Shown: positions 7,281 to 15,686 of the stretch, in pieces
Layout of the letters: every line of letters starts with the position of its first letter
Numbering within the stretch: the stretch's first letter is position 1
From: Chryseobacterium elymi
Lineage (GTDB): Bacteria; Bacteroidota; Bacteroidia; Flavobacteriales; Weeksellaceae
Reading direction: 5' to 3'
Assembly (NCBI RefSeq): GCF_003385495.1
Contig: NZ_QNUH01000014.1
Location: forward strand, 26,534 to 90,533
DNA: 64,000 nucleotides
The notes under the pieces: model-generated
Seen by the model: only the letters and a program-made list of their open reading frames with translations
What the model was told of the DNA's origin: nothing
Database searches by the model: none
Position numbers and translations under genes: made by a program

Positions 7281-9599
7281 ATGAAGAAAAAATTACTGAT
7301 TCTGGGTACCTTGCTCATGTTTTCGGCAGTGGGGTTTGCTCAAAAAAATCATTGGAAAAAACTTGATTCAAAAATCAACACTGAGATTCGTGAAAGTAAT
7401 GTAAGAATTACTGATTTCGTTTTGTTTAAACTTAATATCAGTGAAATTCAAAGTCAACTTAAAAACCTGCCGGACAGTGACTTGCATTTGTCTCAAAAAG
7501 GCGTACTGTTGAATTTTCCAAACCTTGAAGGAGGTTTTGATACCTACGAAGTTTTTGAATCATCAACCATGCATCCAGACCTTCAGAACAGATATTCTGA
7601 AATCCGGTCTTATACAGGCTTCAAAAAAGATGACAAATCAGCAACCTTAAAGTTTACCATAGATCCTTATTTTGGATTTAATGGTATGATCAGAAATAAT
7701 CAGGGAATTTATTATATTGATTCTTATACACAGGATAATAAGGTTTATAAACTTTATGACAGGAAAAATGCTTCGTCTCCTGGTCAGTTTGAATGTCATT
7801 TTGATGGAGATAGCGAACATAATGAATCAGCCTTAAGTGCCCAGAAAACAGTTATTGATGGATTAAATAGAAAGTACAGGCTGGCTATTACAACAACAAC
7901 GGAATATACTGCTTATATTGCAGGGCAAGCCGGTGTAGGTTCAGGAACGGATGCTCAGAAAAAAGCGGCAGTTCTTGCAGCTGTTAACCTGGCTGTAACA
8001 AGATTAAATGAAGTTTTTGAAAAAGATATTTCAGTAAGATTACAGCTTATTCCGAATACGGACTCTTTGTTCTTTATCAGCACGGATACTTTTAATACTC
8101 TGAATGCAAGTCAGATGCTAAGTGAAAATATTACGGTTACGAATAATATTATTGGTGCTGCCAACTATGATATTGGACACTTGTTCTTTCAGGCAAATGC
8201 AGGAAATGATAATGGTTTAGCAGCTACTCCTTCCATTTGTGGAAACAGTAAAGCGGGGGGAGTTACAGGTTCTGCAGTTCCGGTAGGAGATCCTTTTGTA
8301 ATAGATTATGTAGCCCATGAAATGGGACATCAGTTTGGTGCAAACCATACGCAAAATAATAGCTGTAACAGAAATACACCCACGTCGGTAGAGCCGGGAA
8401 GTGCAAGCTCTATTATGGGATATGCGGGTATTTGTGCTCCAAACGTACAAGCTCATAGTGATGCTTATTTTCATGCAGTAAGTATTGCAGAAATGTATAC
8501 CAGGTTAACCTCAGGTTCTACCTCCAACTGTGGTGTTAAAACGCCAATTGCAAACGCAGAGCCAATTGTAAATGCAGGCACAGATAAAAGCATACCGAAA
8601 AGTACACCATTTATGTTGACAGCAACTGCAACGGACGCAGATAATGATGCTCTTACATATACATGGGAACAAACTGATTTTGGGGCTGCGGCTATGCCTC
8701 CCCAACCTGTAAATGGAGTAGGGCCTCTTTTTAGATCTGTAGCGCCTACAACCTCACCTTCAAGATACTTTCCTAGGCTGTCAACCATTGTTTCGGGCTA
8801 TGACCCTTCAATTGTAGCTCCTGGAGATGTGAAGGCATGGGAGAAACTTGCTTCAAGAGGAAGAGATCTTAATTTTTCAGTTCTTGTAAGGGATAATAAT
8901 CCTTTAGGAGGTCAGACAGGGCGTGATGATGTGAAACTTACCGTTGTGGATACTGCAGGACCTTTTGTTGTTACCTCACAAAACACGGCAGGAGTTGTTT
9001 GGAGCGAAGGTCAGTCATATACAATTACATGGGATGTTGCTAATACAACAGCTGCCCCTGTAAGCACACCTAATGTAACGATCCTGTTGTCAAAAGATGG
9101 CGGTCTTACTTTCCCAACTGTTTTGGTTGCAAGCACCCCTAATAACGGTTCTTATAATTACACTGTTCCGGGAGGCCTGGGAACGATTTCTAATAATGCC
9201 AGAATTATGGTGAAAGCTGTGAATAATGTATTTTTAAATGTCAATTCACAAAATTTTACAATTAATTCATCAGCGGTAGTAAATCCCGGAGGAGGAAATC
9301 CAGGAGCACCTCCTGTAAGAATTTACAAGGGGTTGATGATATATCCGGTACCTTCAAATGATGGCTATGTTTACATTAAAGCTGATTTTCCCAGACAGAT
9401 TCCGCTGCGTCCTTACGTTATCACCTATGAATTATTTTCAATGGATGGAAAACTGATTGTTCCTAAAAAGACCAAATACATATTTGATCAAGATTTAGAA
9501 CAGATTAATTTGAAGCATTTGCCTACTGAATCCTATATGATCCACGTTACTGTAGATGGAGAAAAGATTGTTAAGAAATTAATGATGATTCCTAAGTAA
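7281..9599 (+). CDS. Secreted reprolysin-like (M12B-type) zinc metalloprotease with T9SS sorting domain
   Basis: A 772-residue secreted endopeptidase. A signal peptide (MKKKLLILGTLLMFSAVGFAQ) is followed by a propeptide region (to about 195) and a catalytic domain with the metzincin zinc motif HEMGHQFGANH at residues 346-356. A methionine in SSIMGYAGIC is a good candidate for the Met-turn. Beta-sandwich regions follow (about 430-560 with a PKD-like start NAGTDKSIPKSTPF, and about 565-665). The C-terminal domain (about 685-772; GLMIYPVPSND, ELFSMDGKLI, MIHVTVDGEKIVKKLMMI) is type A T9SS. It is expected to be exported by Sec and then T9SS and released or attached at the surface. Known relatives in Flavobacteriia are general proteinases. 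Confidence 0.92.
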   Translation: MKKKLLILGTLLMFSAVGFAQKNHWKKLDSKINTEIRESNVRITDFVLFKLNISEIQSQLKNLPDSDLHLSQKGVLLNFPNLEGGFDTYEVFESSTMHPDLQNRYSEIRSYTGFKKDDKSATLKFTIDPYFGFNGMIRNNQGIYYIDSYTQDNKVYKLYDRKNASSPGQFECHFDGDSEHNESALSAQKTVIDGLNRKYRLAITTTTEYTAYIAGQAGVGSGTDAQKKAAVLAAVNLAVTRLNEVFEKDISVRLQLIPNTDSLFFISTDTFNTLNASQMLSENITVTNNIIGAANYDIGHLFFQANAGNDNGLAATPSICGNSKAGGVTGSAVPVGDPFVIDYVAHEMGHQFGANHTQNNSCNRNTPTSVEPGSASSIMGYAGICAPNVQAHSDAYFHAVSIAEMYTRLTSGSTSNCGVKTPIANAEPIVNAGTDKSIPKSTPFMLTATATDADNDALTYTWEQTDFGAAAMPPQPVNGVGPLFRSVAPTTSPSRYFPRLSTIVSGYDPSIVAPGDVKAWEKLASRGRDLNFSVLVRDNNPLGGQTGRDDVKLTVVDTAGPFVVTSQNTAGVVWSEGQSYTITWDVANTTAAPVSTPNVTILLSKDGGLTFPTVLVASTPNNGSYNYTVPGGLGTISNNARIMVKAVNNVFLNVNSQNFTINSSAVVNPGGGNPGAPPVRIYKGLMIYPVPSNDGYVYIKADFPRQIPLRPYVITYELFSMDGKLIVPKKTKYIFDQDLEQINLKHLPTESYMIHVTVDGEKIVKKLMMIPK

Positions 9600-9619
9600 A
9601 TCATCCAAATAGATTCTAT

Positions 9620-9652
9620 AAAAAAACCGTTCACATGAACGGTTTTTTGTTT
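9620..9652. terminator. Terminator between protease and prfC (convergent)
   Basis: AAAACCGTTCA / TGAACGGTTTT with a short loop and T/A runs on both sides. It can serve both converging genes. Confidence 0.85.
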
Positions 9653-9661
9653 TTATTCAAT

Positions 9662-11257
9662 TTAGTCTTGTTGAAATTCACTGATGAAATGCAGCTTCAC
9701 ATTCGGGAATTTTTCCTGCGTCATATGAATAGTGAATGAAGAATCCGCCAAAAATACAAGCTGATCATATTTATCTCTGGCAAGGAAGCGCTGCTTTAAT
9801 CTCGCAAACTCCTTAAACTCCTCAGATTTTTCATCGGCCTCCACCCAGCATGCCTTATGCATAGAAAGAGGCTCATAGGTACATTTGGCACCATATTCAT
9901 GTTCCAGACGGTACTGGATAACCTCATACTGAAGTGCTCCAACAGTTCCAATAATCTTTCTGCCATTCATTTCAAGGGTAAATAACTGGGCAACCCCTTC
10001 GTCCATCAGCTGGTCAATACCTTTGGCCAACTGCTTAGCTTTAAGCGGATCACTGTTGTTGATATAACGGAAATGTTCCGGAGAAAAGCTTGGCACCCCT
10101 TTGAAGCTCAGTTTCTCACCTCCTGTCAATGTATCACCGATCCTGAAACTTCCTGTATCATGAAGACCAACAATATCACCAGGGAAACTTTCATCTACAA
10201 CCTCTTTTTTATCAGCAAAGAATGCATTCGGAGAAGAGAATTTCATTTTTTTGCCTTCTCTTACCAACAGATAATTTTCATTTCTTTTGAACGTTCCCGA
10301 AACAATCTTCACAAAAGCAAGTCTGTCTCTGTGCTTCGGATCCATATTCGCATGAATCTTGAAAACGAATCCTGTAAAATTATTCTCTTCCGGTTTTACA
10401 AGTCGTACATCACTTTCTTTAGGCTGGGGCATAGGAGCAATTTCAATAAAAGCATCCAATAGTTCACGCACTCCAAAATTATTTAAAGCCGAACCAAAGA
10501 AAACCGGCTGTAAATCACCATTCATATATTCTTCGCGGCTGAATTCAGGATAAACTGACTGTACAAGCTCGAGTTCATCTCTTAGGTTTTGGGCTGCTTT
10601 TTCACCAATCACTTCATCTATTGAAGGATCATTAATGTCATCAAACTTAACCGTTTCACCGACTCTCTGTTTCTTTTCTTCCAGGAACAGCTGGATATTG
10701 TTTTCCCAGATATTATAAATTCCCTGGAAATCACTTCCCATACCAATAGGTATAGATAACGGAACTACTCTCAGCCCTAATTTCTGTTCCACCTCATCCA
10801 GAAGATCAAATGCATCCTTACCCTCACGGTCCAGCTTATTGATGAAAACAAGCATCGGGATGTTTCGCATTCTGCACACTTTAACCAGTTTTTCAGTCTG
10901 TTCCTCAACCCCTTTTGCAACGTCAATTACAACGATCACAGAGTCTACAGCTGTTAAGGTTCTGTAAGTATCTTCAGCGAAATCCTTGTGGCCTGGTGTG
11001 TCCAGGATGTTGATTTTATGGTCTTTATATTCAAAAGCCAATACGGAAGTTGCAACGGAGATCCCTCTCTGTCTTTCGATTTCCATAAAGTCGGAGGTAG
11101 CCCCTTTTTTTATTTTGTTGGACTTTACTGCACCGGCTTCCTGGATAGCGCCCCCAAAAAGAAGTAATTTTTCCGTAAGGGTTGTTTTTCCGGCATCCGG
11201 GTGGGAAATGATCCCGAAAGTCTTTCTTCTTTGTATTTCTTTGATTAAGTCTGACAT
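9662..11257 (-). CDS. prfC: Peptide chain release factor 3
   Basis: A 531-residue translational GTPase that recycles RF1/RF2 from the ribosome after peptide release. G1 (SHPDAGKTT, residues 18-26), the switch I region (RQRGISVATS), G3 (DTPGHKDFAEDT, about 82) and G4 (NKLD, about 139) are all present. Domains II and III follow, with the RF3-typical DPLKAKQLAKGIDQLMDEGVAQ and VGALQYEVIQYRLEHEYG. Length fits RF3 and is too short for EF-G. It stands alone; a G-rich, gene-free stretch lies upstream. Confidence 0.96.
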   Translation of the reverse strand: MSDLIKEIQRRKTFGIISHPDAGKTTLTEKLLLFGGAIQEAGAVKSNKIKKGATSDFMEIERQRGISVATSVLAFEYKDHKINILDTPGHKDFAEDTYRTLTAVDSVIVVIDVAKGVEEQTEKLVKVCRMRNIPMLVFINKLDREGKDAFDLLDEVEQKLGLRVVPLSIPIGMGSDFQGIYNIWENNIQLFLEEKKQRVGETVKFDDINDPSIDEVIGEKAAQNLRDELELVQSVYPEFSREEYMNGDLQPVFFGSALNNFGVRELLDAFIEIAPMPQPKESDVRLVKPEENNFTGFVFKIHANMDPKHRDRLAFVKIVSGTFKRNENYLLVREGKKMKFSSPNAFFADKKEVVDESFPGDIVGLHDTGSFRIGDTLTGGEKLSFKGVPSFSPEHFRYINNSDPLKAKQLAKGIDQLMDEGVAQLFTLEMNGRKIIGTVGALQYEVIQYRLEHEYGAKCTYEPLSMHKACWVEADEKSEEFKEFARLKQRFLARDKYDQLVFLADSSFTIHMTQEKFPNVKLHFISEFQQD

Positions 11258-11634
11258 AGTGTATTTTGAAGTTGCAAAAATCGGGATTTTTTATGAGGTT
11301 TCAAATAATTTGCAGGAATAAATGGTTGCGGGGGATAGAAGAGGCGTTTTATAGATTTGAGAAGAGGAGAGTTGGAGAGTTTGGGATGCGGTTTGAGGGG
11401 TTGGGGGAAATGGGTTAAGCTAATATTCCCAATTTAGATTTGAGGCATCAGGTTTTAGACTGAATCCAAGACTTGACTGAGGTTAAAAGGGCAAAAGCCC
11501 ACACCTTCACATACAAAGACTCTTCAATCCTCTCCCCTCAAACCTGAAATTAGCATGCTTCAACAATTTCCTTTTTTAGTTGCTTAAGGCCTTCAAAAAA
11601 ATTATCTTTGTTTTTACAAACTTACAGAGAAAGT
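11258..11634. other. Gene-free stretch with strand-biased low complexity
   Basis: About 375 bases between divergent prfC and the CPBP gene. Bases 11330-11420 are G-rich on the plus strand with repeated GAG, GAGAG and TTTGAGGGG runs. The composition resembles 38050-38150 upstream of dbpA. No open frame or RNA gene was seen. The CPBP promoter is at its right end. Confidence 0.5.
11580..11610 (+). promoter_or_regulatory. Promoter of the CPBP protease gene
   Basis: TTG at 11580-11582, 20-base spacer, TATCTTTG at 11603-11610. The TTG codon at 11608 lies inside this box, which supports the ATG at 11635 as the start. Confidence 0.7.
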
Positions 11635-12465
11635 ATGGAGAATAGCAGGTATCCGAAGTTTACCTTTACATGGATTGGCGGTGTTGTTTTAGTGGCAGGA
11701 TTAATTATAGGAACAATGGCTGCGTCTTTTTTCGGCAGTTTTTGGAAAATTGCTTTTAAGGAAAACCTCGAACTGAAAGAATGGTTCCTGATGGTGACCA
11801 ATGCTGCAGGTTTTCTGACTGCTATTGCTTTTTTTGATTTTTTCATTGTAAGACCTTCAACCGGGAAAAAACTGAACTTTAACTTTTCTCCTACGAATTT
11901 TTCTACCTACCTCCTGATATTTCCTATGATGATGGGAATGATGCTCATTTCAGAATTTATAACATCTCTTATTCCTACCACAGGGCCGTTTTGGGGGAAA
12001 TACTATGAGTTTTTCTCAAAACTTATGGAGCAGCTGACTTTTGAGCCGGTCATCATGATCATCATGACCGTGATTATGGCTCCTATTTTTGAAGAAATTA
12101 TTTTCAGGGGGATTATCCAGAAAGGGCTTATCAACAAAGGGGTAGATCCACGGAGAGCTATTTTTTATGCATCCGTTATCTTTGGGCTGGTGCACTTAAA
12201 CCCATGGCAGTTTGTAGGAGCCGTATTGCTGGGATGTGTATTGGGGCTGGTTTACTATAAAACAAAATCCCTATTACTGCCGATGCTGTTGCATGGGTTT
12301 AATAACCTGTGTTCTTCATTGCTGATTACCTACACCAAAAGCGAGAGTTTTGCTGATGCGTTCAAAACTTCTGAATGGGTTATTCTGGCTGCTGGGATTG
12401 TAATTTTTTCTTTGTTCTATTATCTTTTTACAAAAAAGTATAAAGTACATTACGCTGAAATTTAA
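11635..12465 (+). CDS. CPBP family intramembrane metalloprotease
   Basis: A 276-residue polytopic membrane protein of the CAAX protease/bacteriocin-processing (CPBP, Abi) family. The family signature EEIIFRG sits at residues 153-159 (glutamate pair E153-E154, arginine 158). The second and third motifs FGLVHLNPWQF and LLPMLLHGFNN supply the histidines. About seven or eight hydrophobic segments are visible. ATG at 11635 is preferred because upstream TTG overlaps the promoter. Bacterial members cleave substrates within the membrane or confer self-immunity to peptides; the substrate here is unknown. It stands upstream of rdgB with a 70-base gap. Confidence 0.88.
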   Translation: MENSRYPKFTFTWIGGVVLVAGLIIGTMAASFFGSFWKIAFKENLELKEWFLMVTNAAGFLTAIAFFDFFIVRPSTGKKLNFNFSPTNFSTYLLIFPMMMGMMLISEFITSLIPTTGPFWGKYYEFFSKLMEQLTFEPVIMIIMTVIMAPIFEEIIFRGIIQKGLINKGVDPRRAIFYASVIFGLVHLNPWQFVGAVLLGCVLGLVYYKTKSLLLPMLLHGFNNLCSSLLITYTKSESFADAFKTSEWVILAAGIVIFSLFYYLFTKKYKVHYAEI

Positions 12466-12535
12466 ATAAAATTCGCGATAGAAACCAACCGCAAATAATA
12501 TGGAAAAAACAAATTGAGCAAAAATGAATATAGAT

Positions 12536-13111
12536 ATGGAATTATTGGTTGCCACACACAACGAACACAAAAAAGAAGAGATCCAGCAGATTCTGGAAAA
12601 TAATTTTACAGTAAAAAGCCTTACCGATTATAATATTCATGAAGAGATTGTAGAAGATGGTGACTCTTTCAACGCGAACGCCTTGATTAAAGCAAAATAC
12701 TGTTTTGAAAAAACCGGAGTTCCCAGTTTAGGGGACGACAGCGGACTTGCCGTTGAAGCTTTAGATGGCAGACCTGGAATTTTTTCTGCACGTTATGCAG
12801 GAGACCATGATTTTGCTAAAAATATCGAAAAGGTTTTATGCGAGCTGCAAGGTCAGGAAAATAGAAAAGCCTATTTCATTACGGTCCTATGCTATTATGA
12901 CGAGAATGGAGCCCGTTATTTTGAAGGAAAAGTTTATGGAAATTTACTTACAGAAAATAAAGGACACAAAGGCTTTGGATATGACCCTATCTTCGTTCCT
13001 GAAGGACATGACAGAACTTTTGCAGAAATGAATCCTGAAGACAAAAACAGGATCAGCCATCGCAAACAGGCATTGGATCTGTTCCTAGACTTCCTTAAAG
13101 TAAAAGAATAA
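12536..13111 (+). CDS. rdgB: Non-canonical purine NTP pyrophosphatase (RdgB/HAM1)
   Basis: A 191-residue enzyme that hydrolyses dITP, XTP and ITP to monophosphates, cleaning the nucleotide pool. Motifs are complete: the N-terminal VATHNEHKKEEI, then DDSGLAVEALDGRPGIFSARYAG, GFGYDPIFVPEGHDRTFAEM and the C-terminal NRISHRKQAL. The ATG at 12536 gives the family-typical N-terminus M-E-L-L-V-A-T-H-N; an in-frame ATG at 12524 would add four residues and cannot be excluded. No terminator is seen before the promoter of rnz. Confidence 0.93.
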   Translation: MELLVATHNEHKKEEIQQILENNFTVKSLTDYNIHEEIVEDGDSFNANALIKAKYCFEKTGVPSLGDDSGLAVEALDGRPGIFSARYAGDHDFAKNIEKVLCELQGQENRKAYFITVLCYYDENGARYFEGKVYGNLLTENKGHKGFGYDPIFVPEGHDRTFAEMNPEDKNRISHRKQALDLFLDFLKVKE

Positions 13112-13173
13112 TTAATTCTATGATGGTCAGTATTTAAACTTATATCCAAAAGATATGTTTAAATTTTCTGTCG

Positions 13174-13181
13174 TACATTTG
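13174..13181 (+). promoter_or_regulatory. -7 box of the rnz promoter
   Basis: TACATTTG matches TAnnTTTG and lies 18 bases before the TTG start of rnz. No good -33 box was seen. Confidence 0.55.
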
Positions 13182-13199
13182 TTACAATAAACTATTGAT

Positions 13200-14114
13200 T
13201 TGAGTACTTATTTAACGATATTAGGCTTTAATTCAGCTATTCCGACCATTAATTCTTCACCCACGGCACAGCTGTTGGAAATGGAAGAAAGACATTTTCT
13301 GATCGATTGCGGAGAGGGAACCCAGGTACAGCTGAGAAAGGCGAAAGCGAGATTTTCAAAGATCAATCATATCTTTATATCACACCTTCACGGTGACCAC
13401 TGTTTCGGTCTTCCCGGTCTTATTGCCTCCTTCCGTTTGCTTGGAAGAGATACTCCACTGCATGTCTATGGCCCGAAAGGAATTAAAAAAATGCTGGAAA
13501 CTATCTTTACAATTACAGAAACGCATCGTGGTTTCGAAGTGGTTTATCATGAGCTGGACAAAGACTATTCCGAAAAAATTTATGAAGACAACAGGGTAGA
13601 AGTATATACAATCCCATTGGATCACAGAATATACTGTAACGGGTATCTTTTCAAAGAAAAACCTAAAGACAGGCATCTGAATATGAAGGAAATCGCCAAA
13701 TACAGCGAAATAGAAACTTGTGATTACCATAATATAAAAGCAGGAAAAGATGTCGTGCTGAGCGATGGTTACGTTCTCAAAAATGAAGTACTGACCCTGG
13801 ACCCGGTGCCTCCTGTTTCCTATGCTTTCTGCAGCGATACCCGATATCTTGAAACGGTGCTTCCGATTATTAAAAATGTAACAGTTCTGTATCACGAATC
13901 CACTTTCCTTCATGATCTGAAAGAAATGGCAGACTATACAGGGCATTCAACAGCACTGGAAGCGGCAATGATTGCCCAGAAGGCTGAAGTGGGAAAACTG
14001 ATCCTGGGGCATTTCTCAAACCGATATGCAGACCTTACCGTATTTACGGATGAAGCCAGAAATGTTTTTCCCAATACCTTTCTGCCAAAAGCACTGGAAA
14101 GCGTAAAAATTTAA
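13200..14114 (+). CDS. rnz: Ribonuclease Z, TTG start
   Basis: A 304-residue metallo-beta-lactamase-fold endonuclease that trims tRNA 3' ends. The zinc motif HLHGDH is at residues 62-67, and further ligands are in CSDTRY, HESTF and ILGHFSNRY. The start must be TTG at 13200. An in-frame TAA lies at 13188-13190, no ATG exists between it and the conserved N-terminus STYLTILGFNSAIP, and the next ATG is only in MEERHF, far inside the domain. The TIGR02757 gene follows after 8 bases, so the two are probably co-transcribed. Confidence 0.94.
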   Translation: MSTYLTILGFNSAIPTINSSPTAQLLEMEERHFLIDCGEGTQVQLRKAKARFSKINHIFISHLHGDHCFGLPGLIASFRLLGRDTPLHVYGPKGIKKMLETIFTITETHRGFEVVYHELDKDYSEKIYEDNRVEVYTIPLDHRIYCNGYLFKEKPKDRHLNMKEIAKYSEIETCDYHNIKAGKDVVLSDGYVLKNEVLTLDPVPPVSYAFCSDTRYLETVLPIIKNVTVLYHESTFLHDLKEMADYTGHSTALEAAMIAQKAEVGKLILGHFSNRYADLTVFTDEARNVFPNTFLPKALESVKI

Positions 14115-14122
14115 AACCTTGT

Positions 14123-14893
14123 ATGCTGAATTTTGAAGAATTAAAAAGCTTTTTGAATGAAAAGGCAGATCAATACAACAGTCCTGATTTTATTGAAGAT
14201 GATCCCATACAGATCCCACACCGTTTCACTTTAAAACAGGATGTAGAAATTGCCGGTTTTCTGGCGGCCACTATTTCCTGGGGCAACCGGAAATCAATCA
14301 TCAAATCTGCGGATAAAATGCTTGATATCATGGGGAATTCTCCTTACGATTTTGTACTGAATTATTCTGAAAAAGATCTTGAGATTCTTCAGGGAAAAAG
14401 TATCCACAGAACCTTTAACGGGCAGGATTTTGCTTACTTCATCAGACAGTTCAATAAGATTTATAAAGAAAATGAGAGCCTGGAAAATTTATTTACAGTA
14501 AAAGATCAGGAAACTAATTTTCAGCATGCTATTGAAAGATTCAGAAGCAGTTTTCTGGAACCGGAGAAACACAGAAGCCACAAGCATATCAGCTCACCCT
14601 ATAAAAACTCTTCCTCCAAAAGAATTATTATGTTTCTGCGGTGGATGGTAAGAAAAGACAAACATGGCGTAGATTTTGGTATTTGGGAAAATATAGATCA
14701 GAAATATCTTTCAATCCCGTTAGACGTACATACAGGAAATATTTCCAGAAAGCTTGGGCTGGTTTCCCGAACACAGAATGACTGGAAAACCGTGGAGGAA
14801 CTGGATGTAGCCATCAGGAAGTTTGATGAAAATGATCCGGCTAAGTATGATTTCGCCCTGTTTGGGCTTGGAGTCACCAAAGAACTATTATAA
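14123..14893 (+). CDS. TIGR02757 family protein (DUF2400)
   Basis: A 256-residue protein matching the TIGR02757/DUF2400 family. It has the N-terminal YNSPDFIEDDPIQIPHRFT and AATISWGNRKSII, and the C-terminal PLDVHTGNISRKLGL and YDFALFGLGV. The C-terminal half resembles helix-hairpin-helix base-excision glycosylases (the PLDVHTG...D pattern), so a DNA-repair role is possible but unproven. It lies between rnz and the coiled-coil membrane protein with 8- and 12-base gaps, suggesting one transcript. Confidence 0.88.
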   Translation: MLNFEELKSFLNEKADQYNSPDFIEDDPIQIPHRFTLKQDVEIAGFLAATISWGNRKSIIKSADKMLDIMGNSPYDFVLNYSEKDLEILQGKSIHRTFNGQDFAYFIRQFNKIYKENESLENLFTVKDQETNFQHAIERFRSSFLEPEKHRSHKHISSPYKNSSSKRIIMFLRWMVRKDKHGVDFGIWENIDQKYLSIPLDVHTGNISRKLGLVSRTQNDWKTVEELDVAIRKFDENDPAKYDFALFGLGVTKELL

Positions 14894-14905
14894 CACCGAT
14901 AAAGG

Positions 14906-15457
14906 ATGAAAAAAGAAACTGAAAAAATAGACGCTTTAGAAAAAATTGCGAACGGTATTACCTGGTGGGTGGGATCTATACCGTCACTCATCGTTCATAC
15001 CTTATTTTTTATCACCTCATTTCTTTTGCCAATGCTCAATATTGTTGAGTTTGATAAGATGCTTCTTATCCTTACAACGGTAGTTTCTCTTGAGGCTATT
15101 TATCTGGCTATTTTTATTCAGATGTCCGTGAACAAGAGTCACGAAAAGATTGAAGACATTCAGGAAGATATTGAGGAGATTAGTGAAGATATTGAAGACA
15201 TTCAGGAAGATATTGAGGAGATTAGCGAAGATATTGAAGAGATCAGCGAGGACATCGAGGAAATTAATGAAGACATTGAAGATATCCAGGAAGATATTGA
15301 AGAGATCAACGAAGATGAAGATGAGGAAGACCATAATGAAAGAGCCAAAAATGTCATTCTGAAAAGTAATGTCAATTCCAATAAGAATGAGATCAAGGCT
15401 TTAAAAGATATTATCAGCCAGCTTCAAACAGAAATAGATCAGCTGAAAAAAGAATAA
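14906..15457 (+). CDS. DUF1003-like membrane protein with eight-heptad isoleucine coiled coil
   Basis: A 183-residue protein. The N-terminus (LEKIANGITWWVGSIPS) and two transmembrane segments (about 26-46 and 52-73) resemble DUF1003 membrane proteins. Residues 82-137 are eight consecutive heptads of the form I-E-[DE]-I-[QSN]-E-D, with isoleucine at both core positions, followed by an acidic EDEDEEDHNE stretch and a second short coiled coil (160-183). It probably oligomerises in the cytoplasm below the membrane. An AAAGG five bases upstream could act as ribosome binding site. Function unknown. Confidence 0.8.
   Translation: MKKETEKIDALEKIANGITWWVGSIPSLIVHTLFFITSFLLPMLNIVEFDKMLLILTTVVSLEAIYLAIFIQMSVNKSHEKIEDIQEDIEEISEDIEDIQEDIEEISEDIEEISEDIEEINEDIEDIQEDIEEINEDEDEEDHNERAKNVILKSNVNSNKNEIKALKDIISQLQTEIDQLKKE
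15149..15316 (+). repeat. 21-base coding tandem repeat (eight heptads)
   Basis: Eight 21-base units encode the heptads described for the gene at 14906. Units are near-identical (for example GAAGATATTGAGGAGATTAG variants), so unit number may vary by slippage while the frame is kept. Confidence 0.8.
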
Positions 15458-15490
15458 TATAAATTATAAGTGAGAATAGTTTTCAAGATT

Positions 15491-15527
15491 AAAAGCAGAA
15501 CATCCGTACAGATGATCTGCTTTTTTT
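15491..15527 (+). terminator. Terminator after the coiled-coil membrane protein
   Basis: AAAAGCAGA / TCTGCTTTT outer stem with an inner CATC / GATG, followed by a T run. Confidence 0.75.
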
Positions 15528-15662
15528 ATGCTTATTTCCAAGTTTAAAATTAAATCCTACCAATTTTGTGGAATATGCAATTATAAAATAAATTTATTAT
15601 TAATATAGATGTTAAATTAATTGAATTGACTAAAAGAGCGTGTTTTTTATTGATATTTTTAT

Positions 15663-15670
15663 TACATTTG
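15663..15670 (+). promoter_or_regulatory. -7 box, first anchor-L gene
   Basis: TACATTTG begins exactly 24 bases before the ATG at 15687, the same distance as in the two paralogues downstream. No clear -33 box. Confidence 0.65.
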
Positions 15671-15686
15671 AACAAATAAAAATAAA

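Noticed and set aside
15149..15316. Tandem repeat considered as a CRISPR array.
   Set aside because: Units are contiguous 21-mers without spacers and code for a coiled coil.
15017..15396. Open frames antisense to, and in another plus-strand frame over, the heptad repeat.
   Set aside because: They are by-products of the repetitive 21-base unit, which stays open in several frames. The composition (strings of S, I and F) is not protein-like.
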